From Streptococcus parasanguinis CC87K (GTDB lineage: Bacteria; Bacillota; Bacilli; Lactobacillales; Streptococcaceae): a stretch of 64,000 bases of DNA. The stretch spans positions 62,001-126,000 of the forward strand of contig NZ_KI669403.1 of NCBI RefSeq assembly GCF_000507765.1, written 5' to 3'. Each line of letters begins with the position of its first letter. Position 1 is the stretch's first letter. Shown one piece after another: positions 42,138 through 51,355 of this stretch. The position numbers were made by a program, and so were the translations under genes. The notes beneath the pieces were generated by a model. It did not search any database, was not told the DNA's origin, and was given only the letters and a program-made list of their open reading frames with translations.

Positions 42138-44348
42138 CTAATCTGTCACTTGGTGTCCAGCTGATTTGATCGTGGATCCATTCATGTGTTTGACACGCGC
42201 CGCGATTTCCTTATGACGGCCATTGACCATCGGACGAGCTTGAGGGTTTCCTAGATAACCACAGGTCCGTTTGACCACATCAACCGTCTTAGGATCGCTA
42301 TTGCCACAGTTTGGACAAGCAAATCCGCGCTCAGTCGGTGTGAAATCTCCTTCAAAATCACACTTGTAACAACGGTCAATCGGCGTATTGGTACCGAGAT
42401 AACCGACCCGGTCATAGGCATAATCCCAAACCGCTTCAAGGGCTTTTGGATTTTGTTGGAGCACAGGGTATTCACAATAGTGGATAAAGCCACCAGAAGC
42501 TCCAACTTCAGGATAAACTTTTTCAAAATCCAACTTTTCAAATGGCGTTGGGTTCTTACGAACATCGTAGTGGAAACTATTGGTGTAGTATTCCTTGTCT
42601 GTGATATCTGGAACCTTACCAAATTTCTCCATATCCAGGCGACAGAAGCGATCTGTCAAGCTTTCTGACGGTGTCGAATAGATAGAGAAGTGGTAATCAT
42701 ACTGGTCAGACCATTCTTCCACGCGCGCTTTCATATCCTTGATGATATCGATCGTGAATTGTTTGGCTTCTGGATTGTGTTCCCAATTTGGACCATAAAA
42801 GACGGTTGCGACTTCATAGAGTCCGATATAGCCAAGAGAAACGGTTGCTCTGCGATGACGGAAGAGCTGATCTACCTGGTCATACTTGCCCAAGCGTTTC
42901 CCGAAAGCCCCATATTGGTAGAGAATCGGCGCATTGGCCGGTGTCGCTTCTTTGGTGCGTTCCACCCGGTAAACCAAGGCATCTTCAGCGATGTTCATCC
43001 GTTCATTAAAGATTTGCCAGAACTTCTCCTTGTCTCCGCCCGATTCCAAGGCAATCCGAGGGAGATTGACCGTCACAACCCCTAGGTTCATCCGGCCAGA
43101 ATTGACTTCTACGCCATTTTCATCCTTCCAACCTTGAAGGAAAGAACGACATCCCATCGGCACCTTGAAGGAGCCTGTTAATTCGACAATCTTGTCATAA
43201 GACAAAACATCTGGGTACATGCGCTTAGTGGCACATTCCAAGGCCAATTGCTTGATATCATAGTTAGGGGTTCCAGGTTCTAGGTTGAGCCCCCGCTTGA
43301 GGGTAAAGATCAATTTTGGAAAGATAGCTGTCCGATGTTCTGATCCAAGTCCCTTAATCCGGATTTCCAAAATCGCCTTTTGGATTTCCCGTTCGAAGCG
43401 ATTGGTTCCAAGACCAAAGCCAAGCGAAGTAAAGGGCGTTTGCCCATTTGAGGTAAAGAGGGTATTGATCTCATATTCCAGCGATTGCATGGCATCATAG
43501 ATGTCTTTTTTCGTTTTTTGCCAAGCATAGTCCTCGCGTTTTTCAGGGAGAACCCACTCCTCTGCATCTTTCAAGTGCTTCTGATAATTCTTTTCTGCAT
43601 AAGGAGCCAAGACTTCATCGATCCGGTCTGCTGAGCAACCGCCATACTGGCTAGAGGCTACATTGGCAATAATCTGCGAGATTTGAGCCGTTGCAGTTTG
43701 GATGGACTTAGGACTTTCTACTTCTGCATTCCCAATCTTAAAGCCATTTCTGAGCATGCCCTCAAAATCGATCAAACAGCAGTTGGTCATCGGTGTATAA
43801 GGGCTATAGTCCAAATCATGGTAGTGAATATCCCCTTTTTGATGGGCATTGGCTACGTGTTTAGGCAACATTTTGAGCCCAATAGACTTACCAACAATCC
43901 CCGCCGTCAAGTCCCTTTGCGTATTAAAGACATCGCTGTCCTTATTGGCATTTTCATTGACAACGGCTTGGTCCTTGTTGAGGAGTTTTCCAATCGTAAA
44001 GTTGATATCCGTCGCTTTTGAGCGCTCAAAATCCCGCTGCGTCCGATAAGTAATGTAGCTCTCAGCAATCGCATATTCATTGGCTTGAAGCAATTCATGT
44101 TCGACAACATTTTGGATCTCATAGATCTTCACGCCATTTGGAAAACGTTCCAAGATCTCTGCGATCACACGATCGACAATAGCTTCTAGTTTGGCTTCCA
44201 TCACGGGAGTGAGAGAAGTCACTTCTTCTGTCGCCTTCAACAAGGCTTTATAAATTTTTTCAACATCGAATTGAACACGACGGCCATCTCGTTTTTCAAC
44301 AAAAATATCCGGGGCCATTCTCAGTTTTTCTTCTCTCAAGGTGATCAT
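42138..44348 (-). CDS. nrdD: anaerobic ribonucleoside-triphosphate reductase
   Basis: 736 residues from the ATG at 44348, with GAGAGG ten bases upstream; the frame is open seven codons further without a ribosome binding site. The N-terminal ATP-cone (EKRDGRRVQFDVEKIYKALLKA) is the allosteric activity site. Near the C-terminus are the zinc ligands CYKCDFEG...CPNCG and the glycyl-radical motif RTCGYLGNPQ. It makes deoxynucleotides without oxygen and needs NrdG. Its promoter overlaps paired NrdR-like boxes. Confidence 0.96.
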   Translation of the reverse strand: MITLREEKLRMAPDIFVEKRDGRRVQFDVEKIYKALLKATEEVTSLTPVMEAKLEAIVDRVIAEILERFPNGVKIYEIQNVVEHELLQANEYAIAESYITYRTQRDFERSKATDINFTIGKLLNKDQAVVNENANKDSDVFNTQRDLTAGIVGKSIGLKMLPKHVANAHQKGDIHYHDLDYSPYTPMTNCCLIDFEGMLRNGFKIGNAEVESPKSIQTATAQISQIIANVASSQYGGCSADRIDEVLAPYAEKNYQKHLKDAEEWVLPEKREDYAWQKTKKDIYDAMQSLEYEINTLFTSNGQTPFTSLGFGLGTNRFEREIQKAILEIRIKGLGSEHRTAIFPKLIFTLKRGLNLEPGTPNYDIKQLALECATKRMYPDVLSYDKIVELTGSFKVPMGCRSFLQGWKDENGVEVNSGRMNLGVVTVNLPRIALESGGDKEKFWQIFNERMNIAEDALVYRVERTKEATPANAPILYQYGAFGKRLGKYDQVDQLFRHRRATVSLGYIGLYEVATVFYGPNWEHNPEAKQFTIDIIKDMKARVEEWSDQYDYHFSIYSTPSESLTDRFCRLDMEKFGKVPDITDKEYYTNSFHYDVRKNPTPFEKLDFEKVYPEVGASGGFIHYCEYPVLQQNPKALEAVWDYAYDRVGYLGTNTPIDRCYKCDFEGDFTPTERGFACPNCGNSDPKTVDVVKRTCGYLGNPQARPMVNGRHKEIAARVKHMNGSTIKSAGHQVTD

Positions 44349-44388
44349 ACCAAACATGCCTCTCTTCATTTATTTACATACAAGTTGT

Positions 44389-44416
44389 ATTATACCACTC
44401 CAAAAATAAAAATCAA
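44389..44416 (-). promoter_or_regulatory. nrdD promoter
   Basis: TTGATT at 44411-44416, 16-base spacer, extended TGGTATAAT with TATAAT at 44389-44394. Confidence 0.8.
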
Positions 44417-44469
44417 TATCTTGTGGTGAAAATTCTAAAAAACTTTCTAAAACACAAGATATTGATTTT
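44409..44469. promoter_or_regulatory. paired NrdR-like boxes that also form a terminator hairpin
   Basis: ATCAATATCTTGTGGT (44412-44427) and ACACAAGATATTGATT (44452-44467) each resemble the NrdR box acaCwAtATaTwGtgt. The second matches at 13 of 16 positions, and the first is nearly its reverse complement. Their outer parts pair as a 17-bp stem (44409-44425 with 44453-44469) with a 27-base loop. On the minus strand the stem is followed by TATTTTT, just after the stop codon of the upstream gene, so it can also end that transcript. Confidence 0.65.
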
Positions 44470-44470
44470 C

Positions 44471-46309
44471 TTAAGAGCGTTGATAGAGTTTGAAATGACG
44501 GTATTTCTTCTCAACCAGACGATAATTTTCTTTGAGCAAGTCCTTCATATTGGAGGTCAACTCCACCTGATTGTTGACCACAATATACTTCGGTTCAGAC
44601 CGATCGATTTGTTGGATCACATTGGTCCGATTTTCATTAATTCCCAGATAAGACATTGGGGTCAATAAGGCAGAAGCTGCCAAACGATCGCTTTCTTGAT
44701 AGAGAGTAGCTGTCGTATCCCAAGCATAGATGGTATCTTTCGACTTGGTGTGATGTTTAATGTAGCTGGCAATAGCGCTCCGTTCACTCGATTGACCAGA
44801 CTGAAGCACGACATCTTGAACCACTGGATTCGCCAAGAGATAGACAAGGGCTACTAGCGGTAAGAAAACTTGGCTCGTAAAGTAAGCGGCCCAAACTTCC
44901 TTGTTTTTCTTCTTCCGACCACGACGTTCGATCCCATCGTTTTCTTCCCCATCTCGTGAGAACCAGATCGCAAACAAAGGAAGAACAAATAGCAACATCG
45001 GTAACAATTGGTAAGCGCCTTGTTCAGGAAGACCAATCGACACAATGAGGACCACCAAGCTACCTGCCCATCCCATAAAGCGGAAGATCCGGCGAGCACT
45101 GCTATTTTGCTTCGTAAAAGACATCAAAAAGGCAGAGACTAGGCCAAAGGCCAGCGCCAACAGTCCATAATAAATGGCATTACTGAAGGTCTGTCCATTG
45201 CTAAAATTCAAGGCATTAAAGACATAGGTTACTTGGTTAATGGCATAGCCAAAAGTCTGATTCAAAACGGTGATATAGCCAATTGGATAAAAGACGAGTG
45301 AAAAACCAAGGAGAGCTGCTAGCAGTTGATAAAAGCCACGCGCCCATCTCTTCTGCTTGATGTTAAAGGCTGTTAATCCAAGGAAGGCCAACAAATAAAA
45401 CAAGGCACTGGTCATCGGATCAATCAAGAAAGCCACAGCTGCAATCGCACCATAAAGGATAAAGCCTTCATCCTTACGATGCCCAATCAAATAAGCCAAA
45501 ATGAAATTCATGCTGGCAAATAGGATTGGAAGACTAAAGAGAGTCACATAAGTTCCTCCAAAACCAAGGCCTAGCACCAAGAAATAAAAGAGTAACTGGA
45601 CATTCTTCGCTGTATCTTTATCAGACACCAGCAAGCGCACAACCCGATAGAGATAGGTACCCGCAAAGAAGAGGGCAATCGCTTGGAGGATCATCAAGAT
45701 CCAATGTCCACCAGCTAAACTTCCCAACCAGTTGATTGCATAATAGAGCAGACCATTGGTTCCGTAAAAATCACCAAACGGTACTTGCCCCTTGGTCATT
45801 GCCCAGCCAGCATACAAGTTTTGCGATTGTTGATTGGTTGCAAAACGGGTTAAAAATGGCACCCCGACATGCAGCAAACTAATCAAGAGACTCAACACAA
45901 AAGGAATCGCTAGGGGGACTGGACGCTTAGCTTGACGACGGATCGGCTCAACTGCCACATCTGCTTCTAGCTCTTCCGTATTCTCTTCTACCTTCGATGC
46001 TTCCGCTTTTGTCGCTTCAACTCCCGCCTTACGCGAACGACGACTCATCCGACTGAGCGGTTGCTCCGCTTCCTGTTCCAATTCTTGTGTAGGTTCTGCT
46101 ATTGCTTCTGGCTTGGCATCACTAATTTCCTCTGATGCCTCCATTGCAACCGGCTCCTCCAAGACTTCTGCCTGCTGGCTATGAGTCGGTTCTTCTTCAC
46201 GAAAAATCGATTTATCCAGCACTTCGCGAATTTCACGTGTATCCTGGAAACTATCTCCCACATGAATCCCTAATTTTTTCGAAGTCATTTCTTGCTCTTT
46301 TTTGCTCAT
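44471..46309 (-). CDS. polytopic membrane protein with charged N-terminal domain (GT-C-like)
   Basis: 612 residues from the ATG at 46309, which has AAGGA seven bases upstream; the frame is open much further, overlapping cls, without a better start. An acidic cytoplasmic part (1-130) rich in Glu, Ala and Gln is followed by about ten membrane segments and a soluble C-terminus (about 520-612). AGWAMTKGQVPFGDFYGTNGLLYY, an acidic loop after the first helix, is like that of lipid-sugar-using GT-C transferases. Between nrdD and cls, as is the gene I recall as ccs4 in pneumococcus. Function unknown; a role in wall or membrane glycan building is a guess. Confidence 0.72.
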   Translation of the reverse strand: MSKKEQEMTSKKLGIHVGDSFQDTREIREVLDKSIFREEEPTHSQQAEVLEEPVAMEASEEISDAKPEAIAEPTQELEQEAEQPLSRMSRRSRKAGVEATKAEASKVEENTEELEADVAVEPIRRQAKRPVPLAIPFVLSLLISLLHVGVPFLTRFATNQQSQNLYAGWAMTKGQVPFGDFYGTNGLLYYAINWLGSLAGGHWILMILQAIALFFAGTYLYRVVRLLVSDKDTAKNVQLLFYFLVLGLGFGGTYVTLFSLPILFASMNFILAYLIGHRKDEGFILYGAIAAVAFLIDPMTSALFYLLAFLGLTAFNIKQKRWARGFYQLLAALLGFSLVFYPIGYITVLNQTFGYAINQVTYVFNALNFSNGQTFSNAIYYGLLALAFGLVSAFLMSFTKQNSSARRIFRFMGWAGSLVVLIVSIGLPEQGAYQLLPMLLFVLPLFAIWFSRDGEENDGIERRGRKKKNKEVWAAYFTSQVFLPLVALVYLLANPVVQDVVLQSGQSSERSAIASYIKHHTKSKDTIYAWDTTATLYQESDRLAASALLTPMSYLGINENRTNVIQQIDRSEPKYIVVNNQVELTSNMKDLLKENYRLVEKKYRHFKLYQRS

Positions 46310-46370
46310 TCTTTTTCCTTTTTCTAGATCTTTGCTCTTTCCTTTTAGAAAAAAGCCCATTATCTTCTCT

Positions 46371-46399
46371 AGTATACCAAATTCTGCTGACCCTGTCAG
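46371..46399 (-). promoter_or_regulatory. promoter of the polytopic membrane protein gene
   Basis: CTGACA at 46394-46399, 17-base spacer, extended TGGTATACT with TATACT at 46371-46376. Confidence 0.7.
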
Positions 46400-46424
46400 C
46401 CTCTTGCCACATAGTCCTATGGAA

Positions 46425-46456
46425 AAAGAGTCAGATCTCTCAACTTCTGACTCTTT
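46425..46456. terminator. terminator after cls
   Basis: AAAGAGTCAGA/TCTGACTCTTT, an 11-bp stem, T-rich on both strands. Confidence 0.8.
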
Positions 46457-46476
46457 CTTCTGTATTCCCACACCTA

Positions 46477-48012
46477 TTACAACATCGGTGCGAACAATTG
46501 CATAATTTCCTTGATTAAGCTTTGGTGCCATGTAAAGCGGAAGGTATCCTCTGTAATTTCTTGAGACACTTCAAAGATATGGTCAAAGTCCTCCCGAATC
46601 TTTTTCAAGGCAGGCGTCCGATACATCCAGACAGCATTTTCATAGTGATGGACCAGGCTGCGGTAATCAAAGTTAATCGACCCTACAACCGCCATTTCGT
46701 CATCTGCCAGGACTTGCTTGCTATGGACAAAACCAGGCGTGTACTCATAGATTTTCACACCAGCATCCATCAGATCCAAGTAAGCCCCACGCGTAACAAT
46801 TTGGATCAATTTTTTATCCGGAATATGCGGGGTCACGATGCGAACATCCACCCCACGAAGGGCAGCATTGCGGATATCTTCTGTCAAATCATAATCGATG
46901 ATCAAATAAGGAGTCGTGATATAGACGTAATCCGTCGCTTGATTGATCATATTTTGATAAACCGTCTTTCCGACCTGCGACTTGTAAATTGGCTTTGGCC
47001 CACTCCCATAGGGAATGTAGAGCCCTTCGCCTTCAACTGCCTTATTTTCAATATGGTAGCGGTCAAAATCCTCGATTTCCCCACGGTTGATGTACCAGTT
47101 CATGAGGAAGAGTCGCGTCAAGGCCTTAACAGCTCGTCCATCTAAACGGATGGCACTGTCCTTCCAGTGACCAAACCGCTCAATATGGTTGATATACTCG
47201 TCTGCCAAATTGACACCACCCGTATAGCCGATCTGCCCATCAATGACCAGAATCTTTCGGTGGTCTCGGTTATTATAAGCCACTGTTAGACGGGGGATCA
47301 CCTTGTTAAACTTATGGGCATCAATCCCCATCTTTCGCAATCGTTTGGTATAGTTCCCAGCCAAGGTCGCCATACAGCCGATATCGTCATAAAGGAGTTT
47401 GACTTCGACCCCCTCTTTCACTTTCTGCTCTAAAATCTCTAGGATACTGTTCCACATCAAGCCCTCATCAATGATGTAAAACTCGATGAAGATAAATTTT
47501 TTCGCCGCTCTCAGATCCTCTAGTAGTTGCTCATACATCTCCTCCCCTAGAGGGTAAAAGGTTGATGCCGTCCCATTGTAGAGATCCGCATTGTGATCCA
47601 TGGATAAAATCGACTTGACCAAGCCATAAACCGCCTTGCTTTCTTGCTTGAGCTCCTTACGCAACTGATGACTATTGTCCTCTCGAAACTTCATGGACTC
47701 CATATTTTTCAGCTGGATCATTTCCTTTTTGGACAAACGTCGCTCTCCAAACATGAGGTATAAAAGCGATCCAAAGACAGGAATGACGGCAATCAAGAGC
47801 CAGGTCACCTTATTTTCAGGCGGGGTATTTCGATTAACAATAGCTAAGATTGTCGACACATATAAGAGCCCAATGACTGCAACAGATAGCCAATGAGGGA
47901 ACCATCTATTAAGCCAGAAGAAGGCCGCAAAGGATGCCCATAGTTCAAAGCCCATAAACAAAATACTAAATCCATATTTGGACATTAATAGACGTAATTT
48001 TCGAAAGGTCAC
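46477..48012 (-). CDS. cls: cardiolipin synthase
   Basis: 511 residues starting with GTG at 48012, which has AAAGGAGG a few bases upstream; the frame extends 18 codons further but without a ribosome binding site. Two N-terminal membrane helices, then two phospholipase-D modules with HRKILVIDGQIGYTGG (about 218-233) and HSKQVLADDEMAVVGSIN (about 425-442). It joins two phosphatidylglycerol molecules to form cardiolipin at the membrane. Confidence 0.95.
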   Translation of the reverse strand: MTFRKLRLLMSKYGFSILFMGFELWASFAAFFWLNRWFPHWLSVAVIGLLYVSTILAIVNRNTPPENKVTWLLIAVIPVFGSLLYLMFGERRLSKKEMIQLKNMESMKFREDNSHQLRKELKQESKAVYGLVKSILSMDHNADLYNGTASTFYPLGEEMYEQLLEDLRAAKKFIFIEFYIIDEGLMWNSILEILEQKVKEGVEVKLLYDDIGCMATLAGNYTKRLRKMGIDAHKFNKVIPRLTVAYNNRDHRKILVIDGQIGYTGGVNLADEYINHIERFGHWKDSAIRLDGRAVKALTRLFLMNWYINRGEIEDFDRYHIENKAVEGEGLYIPYGSGPKPIYKSQVGKTVYQNMINQATDYVYITTPYLIIDYDLTEDIRNAALRGVDVRIVTPHIPDKKLIQIVTRGAYLDLMDAGVKIYEYTPGFVHSKQVLADDEMAVVGSINFDYRSLVHHYENAVWMYRTPALKKIREDFDHIFEVSQEITEDTFRFTWHQSLIKEIMQLFAPML

Positions 48013-48095
48013 AGCATCCTCCTTTTTTCTTTCTACTAGTATACCAATTCTTTTTACCCGTTGCAACGACCAACCAAGCCCCTTCTAGACAAACA

Positions 48096-48278
48096 AAAAG
48101 AGAGTGGGACAGAAGTCCTAGCCTCTCAATTATTTTTGGATTGTCGAGCAAGACGCAGTGGTTGAGTGGGCTCTACTACGCTGATTTCATCAGCTTTTAC
48201 AGCCCTACTCAACTGTGCGGAGGTGGGACGACGAAATCGAATTCTAACGAATTACCGATTTCTGTCCCACTCTCTTTT
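48096..48278. repeat. inverted-repeat intergenic element, family 2, copy 3
   Basis: 183 bp bounded by perfect 19-bp inverted repeats: AAAAGAGAGTGGGACAGAA (48096-48114) and its complement (48260-48278). Inside, CGCAGTGGTTGAGTGGGCT pairs with AGCCCTACTCAACTGTGCG, so the whole element can fold into one long arm. It spans the gap between the small lipoprotein gene and cls, both on the minus strand. Confidence 0.85.
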
Positions 48279-48288
48279 GTTTCGTCCC

Positions 48289-48699
48289 TTATTGCTTGGT
48301 CAGGACAATAATCCCTTGATCATCCTCTGCTTGCTCCAGATCTTCTAGCGACAACTGATCTCCTTCGATCCGATAGCGATAAGGCTCATCCCCGATACGC
48401 ATGGATTGATTGACCGGATCAATGCTGACCTCTTTGGTCTCTTCTTCTCCATCAGCATCTTGCACCGTAAACGTGCCTTTTTGACCCGTCACAACTAAGA
48501 GGATCGTATTTTCCTCGTCCTGTCCTCGATAGCTTCCATCTATGGACACCCCTTCTTTCTGTTCTTTACTCGCAGAAGTCACAGTCTGTGATGAAGCAGA
48601 CGTCTGTTTGCTCGAAGTCTGTGTCGCTTGTTCTTGCTGGCTACAAGCAGTCAGGAAAAGGGCTACTGCCAAGGTCAGTATAGACATGATTTTTTTCAT
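48289..48699 (-). CDS. small lipoprotein of unknown function
   Basis: 136 residues from the ATG at 48699 (AAAGGAG nine bases upstream). Lipoprotein signal with lipobox LTAC near residues 16-19, then a Gln/Ser/Thr-rich linker and a compact acidic domain (about 55-136; SIDGSYRGQDEENTILLVV and a run of Glu/Asp). No family recognised beyond streptococcal lipoproteins. Its promoter is TTGACC-N17-TATACT at 48743-48771. Confidence 0.75.
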   Translation of the reverse strand: MKKIMSILTLAVALFLTACSQQEQATQTSSKQTSASSQTVTSASKEQKEGVSIDGSYRGQDEENTILLVVTGQKGTFTVQDADGEEETKEVSIDPVNQSMRIGDEPYRYRIEGDQLSLEDLEQAEDDQGIIVLTKQ

Positions 48700-48742
48700 T
48701 AAGATCGGCTCCTTTCGCCATAACCGTATACTATCTACCACC

Positions 48743-48771
48743 AGTATACGCCAAGAAAGTCTTTAGGTCAA
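48743..48771 (-). promoter_or_regulatory. promoter of the small lipoprotein gene
   Basis: TTGACC at 48766-48771, 17-base spacer, TATACT at 48743-48748. It touches the end of folC. Confidence 0.8.
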
Positions 48772-48775
48772 TTGT

Positions 48776-50008
48776 TTACCCCTCTAATAAAAATGCCCTT
48801 ACTTCCGCAATAAAATACAAGGATCCTGTGACAAATAAGACTTCATCTGGGGAACTCTGATCCATAAACTCTTTGATATAGGCCTTGTAGTCCGCTACAT
48901 AGGGCAGGTCTTGTCGGTCGCCTTGTGCCACCACTTCTCCGTAATGGAAGGTTGTCAAAATCAATTCAGCTTCTGGCAATCCCGTTTGAAGCGTTTGGAG
49001 CATCCCGCTATAATCTTTTCGCTTGAGGGCTCCAAATAAAATCTTCACGCGCTTTCCTGCTAAGCTATTGGCAAACTCGATCAAACGCAACATAGCATGA
49101 GGATTATGGGCGCCATCCAGATACACCTGGTCGCCAAACAACTCTAGACGGCCCGGCCACCGCGTCTCTTGCAAGGCGTGCTTGACCTGATCCATATCTA
49201 CTTCTTGATCTAGGCCTTCCATATAGAGGAGAAAGGTCTCCAGAGCTACTGCAGCATTTTCCCGTTGGTAATCACCCTTCAAGCCCAGAGACGGCCAGAC
49301 AAGATCCACACGTTCATTCCAAAAACGGTCCTGCTCTAAGCCAAAATCTTTCTGGAAGGCATGGAGATCCACATCCAATTGCTTCGCTTTTTCTTGACAA
49401 ACAGCTATGGCATCATCCGACAAGGGACCCACCACAGCTTTCTTGCCCTTCTTAAAGATTCCTGCCTTTTGCTGGGCGATTTCCGCAATCGTCCCTCCCA
49501 GTGTTTCCTGGTGATCGAGACCAACCGAAGTGATCACTGCGATTTCTCCCGTCACTACATTGGTGGTATCTAGAAGCCCACCGATACCAACTTCCAATAA
49601 GACCACGTCCACAGCTTGTTCCTTAAAATACAAGAGGGCCATGAGGCAGATAATCTCAAAATAAGAGAGTTGATCCTGGGTTTGAAGCAAGGTCTGCTCC
49701 ATTTGTTGGACTTCTTGGCCAATCCGAGTAAAATCTTCATCTGAAATCGGCTGATCCCCAATACAAATCCGATCATGGATACTGATCATATGAGGAGAGG
49801 TAAAGGTCCCAACCTTCTTTCCGTGTGCCATCAACAATTGACGCAGAAAGGCGATTGTGGATCCCTTCCCATTGGTTCCTGTCACATGAAGGATCGGATA
49901 AGCCTTATCCGGCCTCCCTAAAAGGCTCACTGCCTGCTCCATACGATCCAGTCCCGATCGAAAATTCAGACCGATCCGACTATTCATCCATTGCTCAATC
50001 TTATTCAC
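48776..50008 (-). CDS. folC: folylpolyglutamate synthase / dihydrofolate synthase
   Basis: 410 residues from a GTG start at 50008 with GGAGG upstream. FolC motifs: ATP-binding loop HVTGTNGKGSTIAFL (about 41-55), FTSPHMISIHDRICI, LLEVGIGGLLDTTNV and VYLDGAHNPHAML. It ligates glutamate to dihydropteroate and reduced folates. The 210-base upstream gap holds tandem structured repeats. Confidence 0.93.
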   Translation of the reverse strand: MNKIEQWMNSRIGLNFRSGLDRMEQAVSLLGRPDKAYPILHVTGTNGKGSTIAFLRQLLMAHGKKVGTFTSPHMISIHDRICIGDQPISDEDFTRIGQEVQQMEQTLLQTQDQLSYFEIICLMALLYFKEQAVDVVLLEVGIGGLLDTTNVVTGEIAVITSVGLDHQETLGGTIAEIAQQKAGIFKKGKKAVVGPLSDDAIAVCQEKAKQLDVDLHAFQKDFGLEQDRFWNERVDLVWPSLGLKGDYQRENAAVALETFLLYMEGLDQEVDMDQVKHALQETRWPGRLELFGDQVYLDGAHNPHAMLRLIEFANSLAGKRVKILFGALKRKDYSGMLQTLQTGLPEAELILTTFHYGEVVAQGDRQDLPYVADYKAYIKEFMDQSSPDEVLFVTGSLYFIAEVRAFLLEG

Positions 50009-50097
50009 ATCTTCCTCCTAAAAGAAAAAAGCGACAAAACCTCTTCTGACGTTTGCGCTCCTTTCTTTTGTAGTCATTTATTTACATTCATTTTTAC

Positions 50098-50220
50098 AGC
50101 AAGTCCATCAGACTTACCAGCTCTCTCGTATTTCAAGGAGCTGGGCTAAAAACGTCCCCCGGACTTACTTGCGGTCTTTGTTTCTAGCGCAAGGGTAAAA
50201 ACATCCACTGGATGTTTTTA
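50098..50220 (-). repeat. tandem hairpin array between DUF1292 and folC
   Basis: On the minus strand two similar units of about 50 bases follow one another. Each begins with a short hairpin and T-run (ACATCCAGTGGATGTTTTTA, then AGTCCGGGGGACGTTTTTAG) and continues with a second stem (CTTGCG/CGCAAG, then CCAGCTC/GAGCTGG) around a similar CTNGAAA loop. A third hairpin (AAGTCTGATGGACTT) ends the array. The first hairpin (50196-50220) overlaps the DUF1292 stop codon and is a good terminator. Confidence 0.6.
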
Positions 50221-50523
50221 CTCCTCCATAAAGCTGTTGAAGACTTCTTCGATCATATCCCATTCTGCATCTGAGTCTTCTGGGATTGGTTGAAGGTCGC
50301 CTTCTGTTCCGTCTTCGTTTTCTGTAAATGAATAAGCTTGGATTTCAACTTCGCCGTTTTCATCTTCTTCTGCATTTGCAGGGATCAAAAGGACATAGTT
50401 CTTTCCAAATTCTTCTTTGCCATCAATGGTCAAAAGAATTTCAAACAAGGTTTCATTTCCTTGTTCATCCACCAATGTGATTAATTCACGTTCTTCATGG
50501 TCGTGGTTATGATCATGTGCCAT
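50218..50523 (-). CDS. DUF1292 family acidic protein
   Basis: 101 residues, strongly acidic. His-rich start ([13 protein letters not shown]), then [20 protein letters not shown] and the DUF1292 core [23 protein letters not shown]. The family is widespread in Firmicutes and always follows ruvX and ireB, as here. Biochemical role unknown. Possible metal binding by the N-terminal His/Asp cluster is a guess. Confidence 0.88.
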   Translation of the reverse strand: MAHDHNHDHEERELITLVDEQGNETLFEILLTIDGKEEFGKNYVLLIPANAEEDENGEVEIQAYSFTENEDGTEGDLQPIPEDSDAEWDMIEEVFNSFMEE

Positions 50524-50545
50524 ACTATTCTTCCTCGTTTTCTTT

Positions 50546-50965
50546 CTAAAAATTGCGATCTAAATAATTTTGTAAAATAAGCTGCGCTGCTAACTTATCA
50601 ATAACTTTTTTACGTTTGCTACGGCTAATATCTGCTTGCTCAATCAACATCCGCTCTGCAGCAACTGTCGTCAACCGTTCGTCTTGGTAGTCGACTGGCA
50701 ACCCAAACTTTTCAGCAATCATGGCGCCATAAGCCTGACTGGCTTCCACACGTGGTCCGCTGGTGTTGTTCATGTTTTTCGGCAAGCCCACAACAAAACG
50801 GTCTACCTTGTATTGAGCCACTAATTCGGCCAAGCGCTCCAAACCGAATTCTTTTTTGTCTTCATCGATTTGGATGATTTCAAGACCCTGAGCTGTAAAA
50901 CCGAGAGGATCACTCACAGCAACCCCGACGGTCTTTGAGCCAACATCCAATCCCATAATTCTCAT
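50546..50965 (-). CDS. ruvX: YqgF/RuvX-type RNase H-fold nuclease
   Basis: 139 residues. RNase H-like fold with catalytic Asp in [19 protein letters not shown], second acidic site in [13 protein letters not shown] and [15 protein letters not shown]. Also called YqgF; linked to 16S rRNA 5'-end processing and proposed as a Holliday-junction resolvase. It shares one base with ireB and is followed by DUF1292, the standard order. Confidence 0.94.
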   Translation of the reverse strand: MRIMGLDVGSKTVGVAVSDPLGFTAQGLEIIQIDEDKKEFGLERLAELVAQYKVDRFVVGLPKNMNNTSGPRVEASQAYGAMIAEKFGLPVDYQDERLTTVAAERMLIEQADISRSKRKKVIDKLAAQLILQNYLDRNF

Positions 50966-51231
50966 TAGAGGTCTATTCCTTGCCCTTTCAAATAATAACG
51001 TACCAATTCTTCAACGATTTCATCTCGTTCATATTTACGAATTTGGTTCCGTGCATTATTATAACGAGGTACATAGGCAGGATCACCACTGAGTACGTAT
51101 CCTACGATTTGATTAATTGGATTGTAGCCTTTTTCATCTAGTGATAAGTACACATCTTTCAAGGTCTCGCTAATTTCCTTACGATTTGAATCATCAAGAT
51201 TAAAACGTACTGTTTCATCTGTAAATCCCAC
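50965..51231 (-). CDS. ireB: IreB-family regulatory phosphoprotein
   Basis: 88 residues from a GTG start at 51231. [62 protein letters not shown] is the UPF0297/IreB sequence; the N-terminal Thr residues (near positions 4 and 7) are the kinase sites in the family. In enterococci IreB acts with a Ser/Thr PASTA kinase in cephalosporin tolerance. First gene of ireB-ruvX-DUF1292, promoter TTGTGG-N17-TATAAT at 51262-51290. Confidence 0.93.
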   Translation of the reverse strand: MGFTDETVRFNLDDSNRKEISETLKDVYLSLDEKGYNPINQIVGYVLSGDPAYVPRYNNARNQIRKYERDEIVEELVRYYLKGQGIDL

Positions 51232-51261
51232 AAGAACACCCTCTTTCCTTAGAATATTACT

Positions 51262-51290
51262 ATTATACCATAATCAAGAGTTTTCCACAA
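51262..51290 (-). promoter_or_regulatory. ireB operon promoter
   Basis: TTGTGG at 51285-51290, 17-base spacer, extended TGGTATAAT with TATAAT at 51262-51267. Confidence 0.8.
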
Positions 51291-51355
51291 CGGTCAAGCC
51301 CTTGATTTTACAGCTTTTTCAAGCATTTTTGAGCTATTTCAGTTAAACTGTTTTT

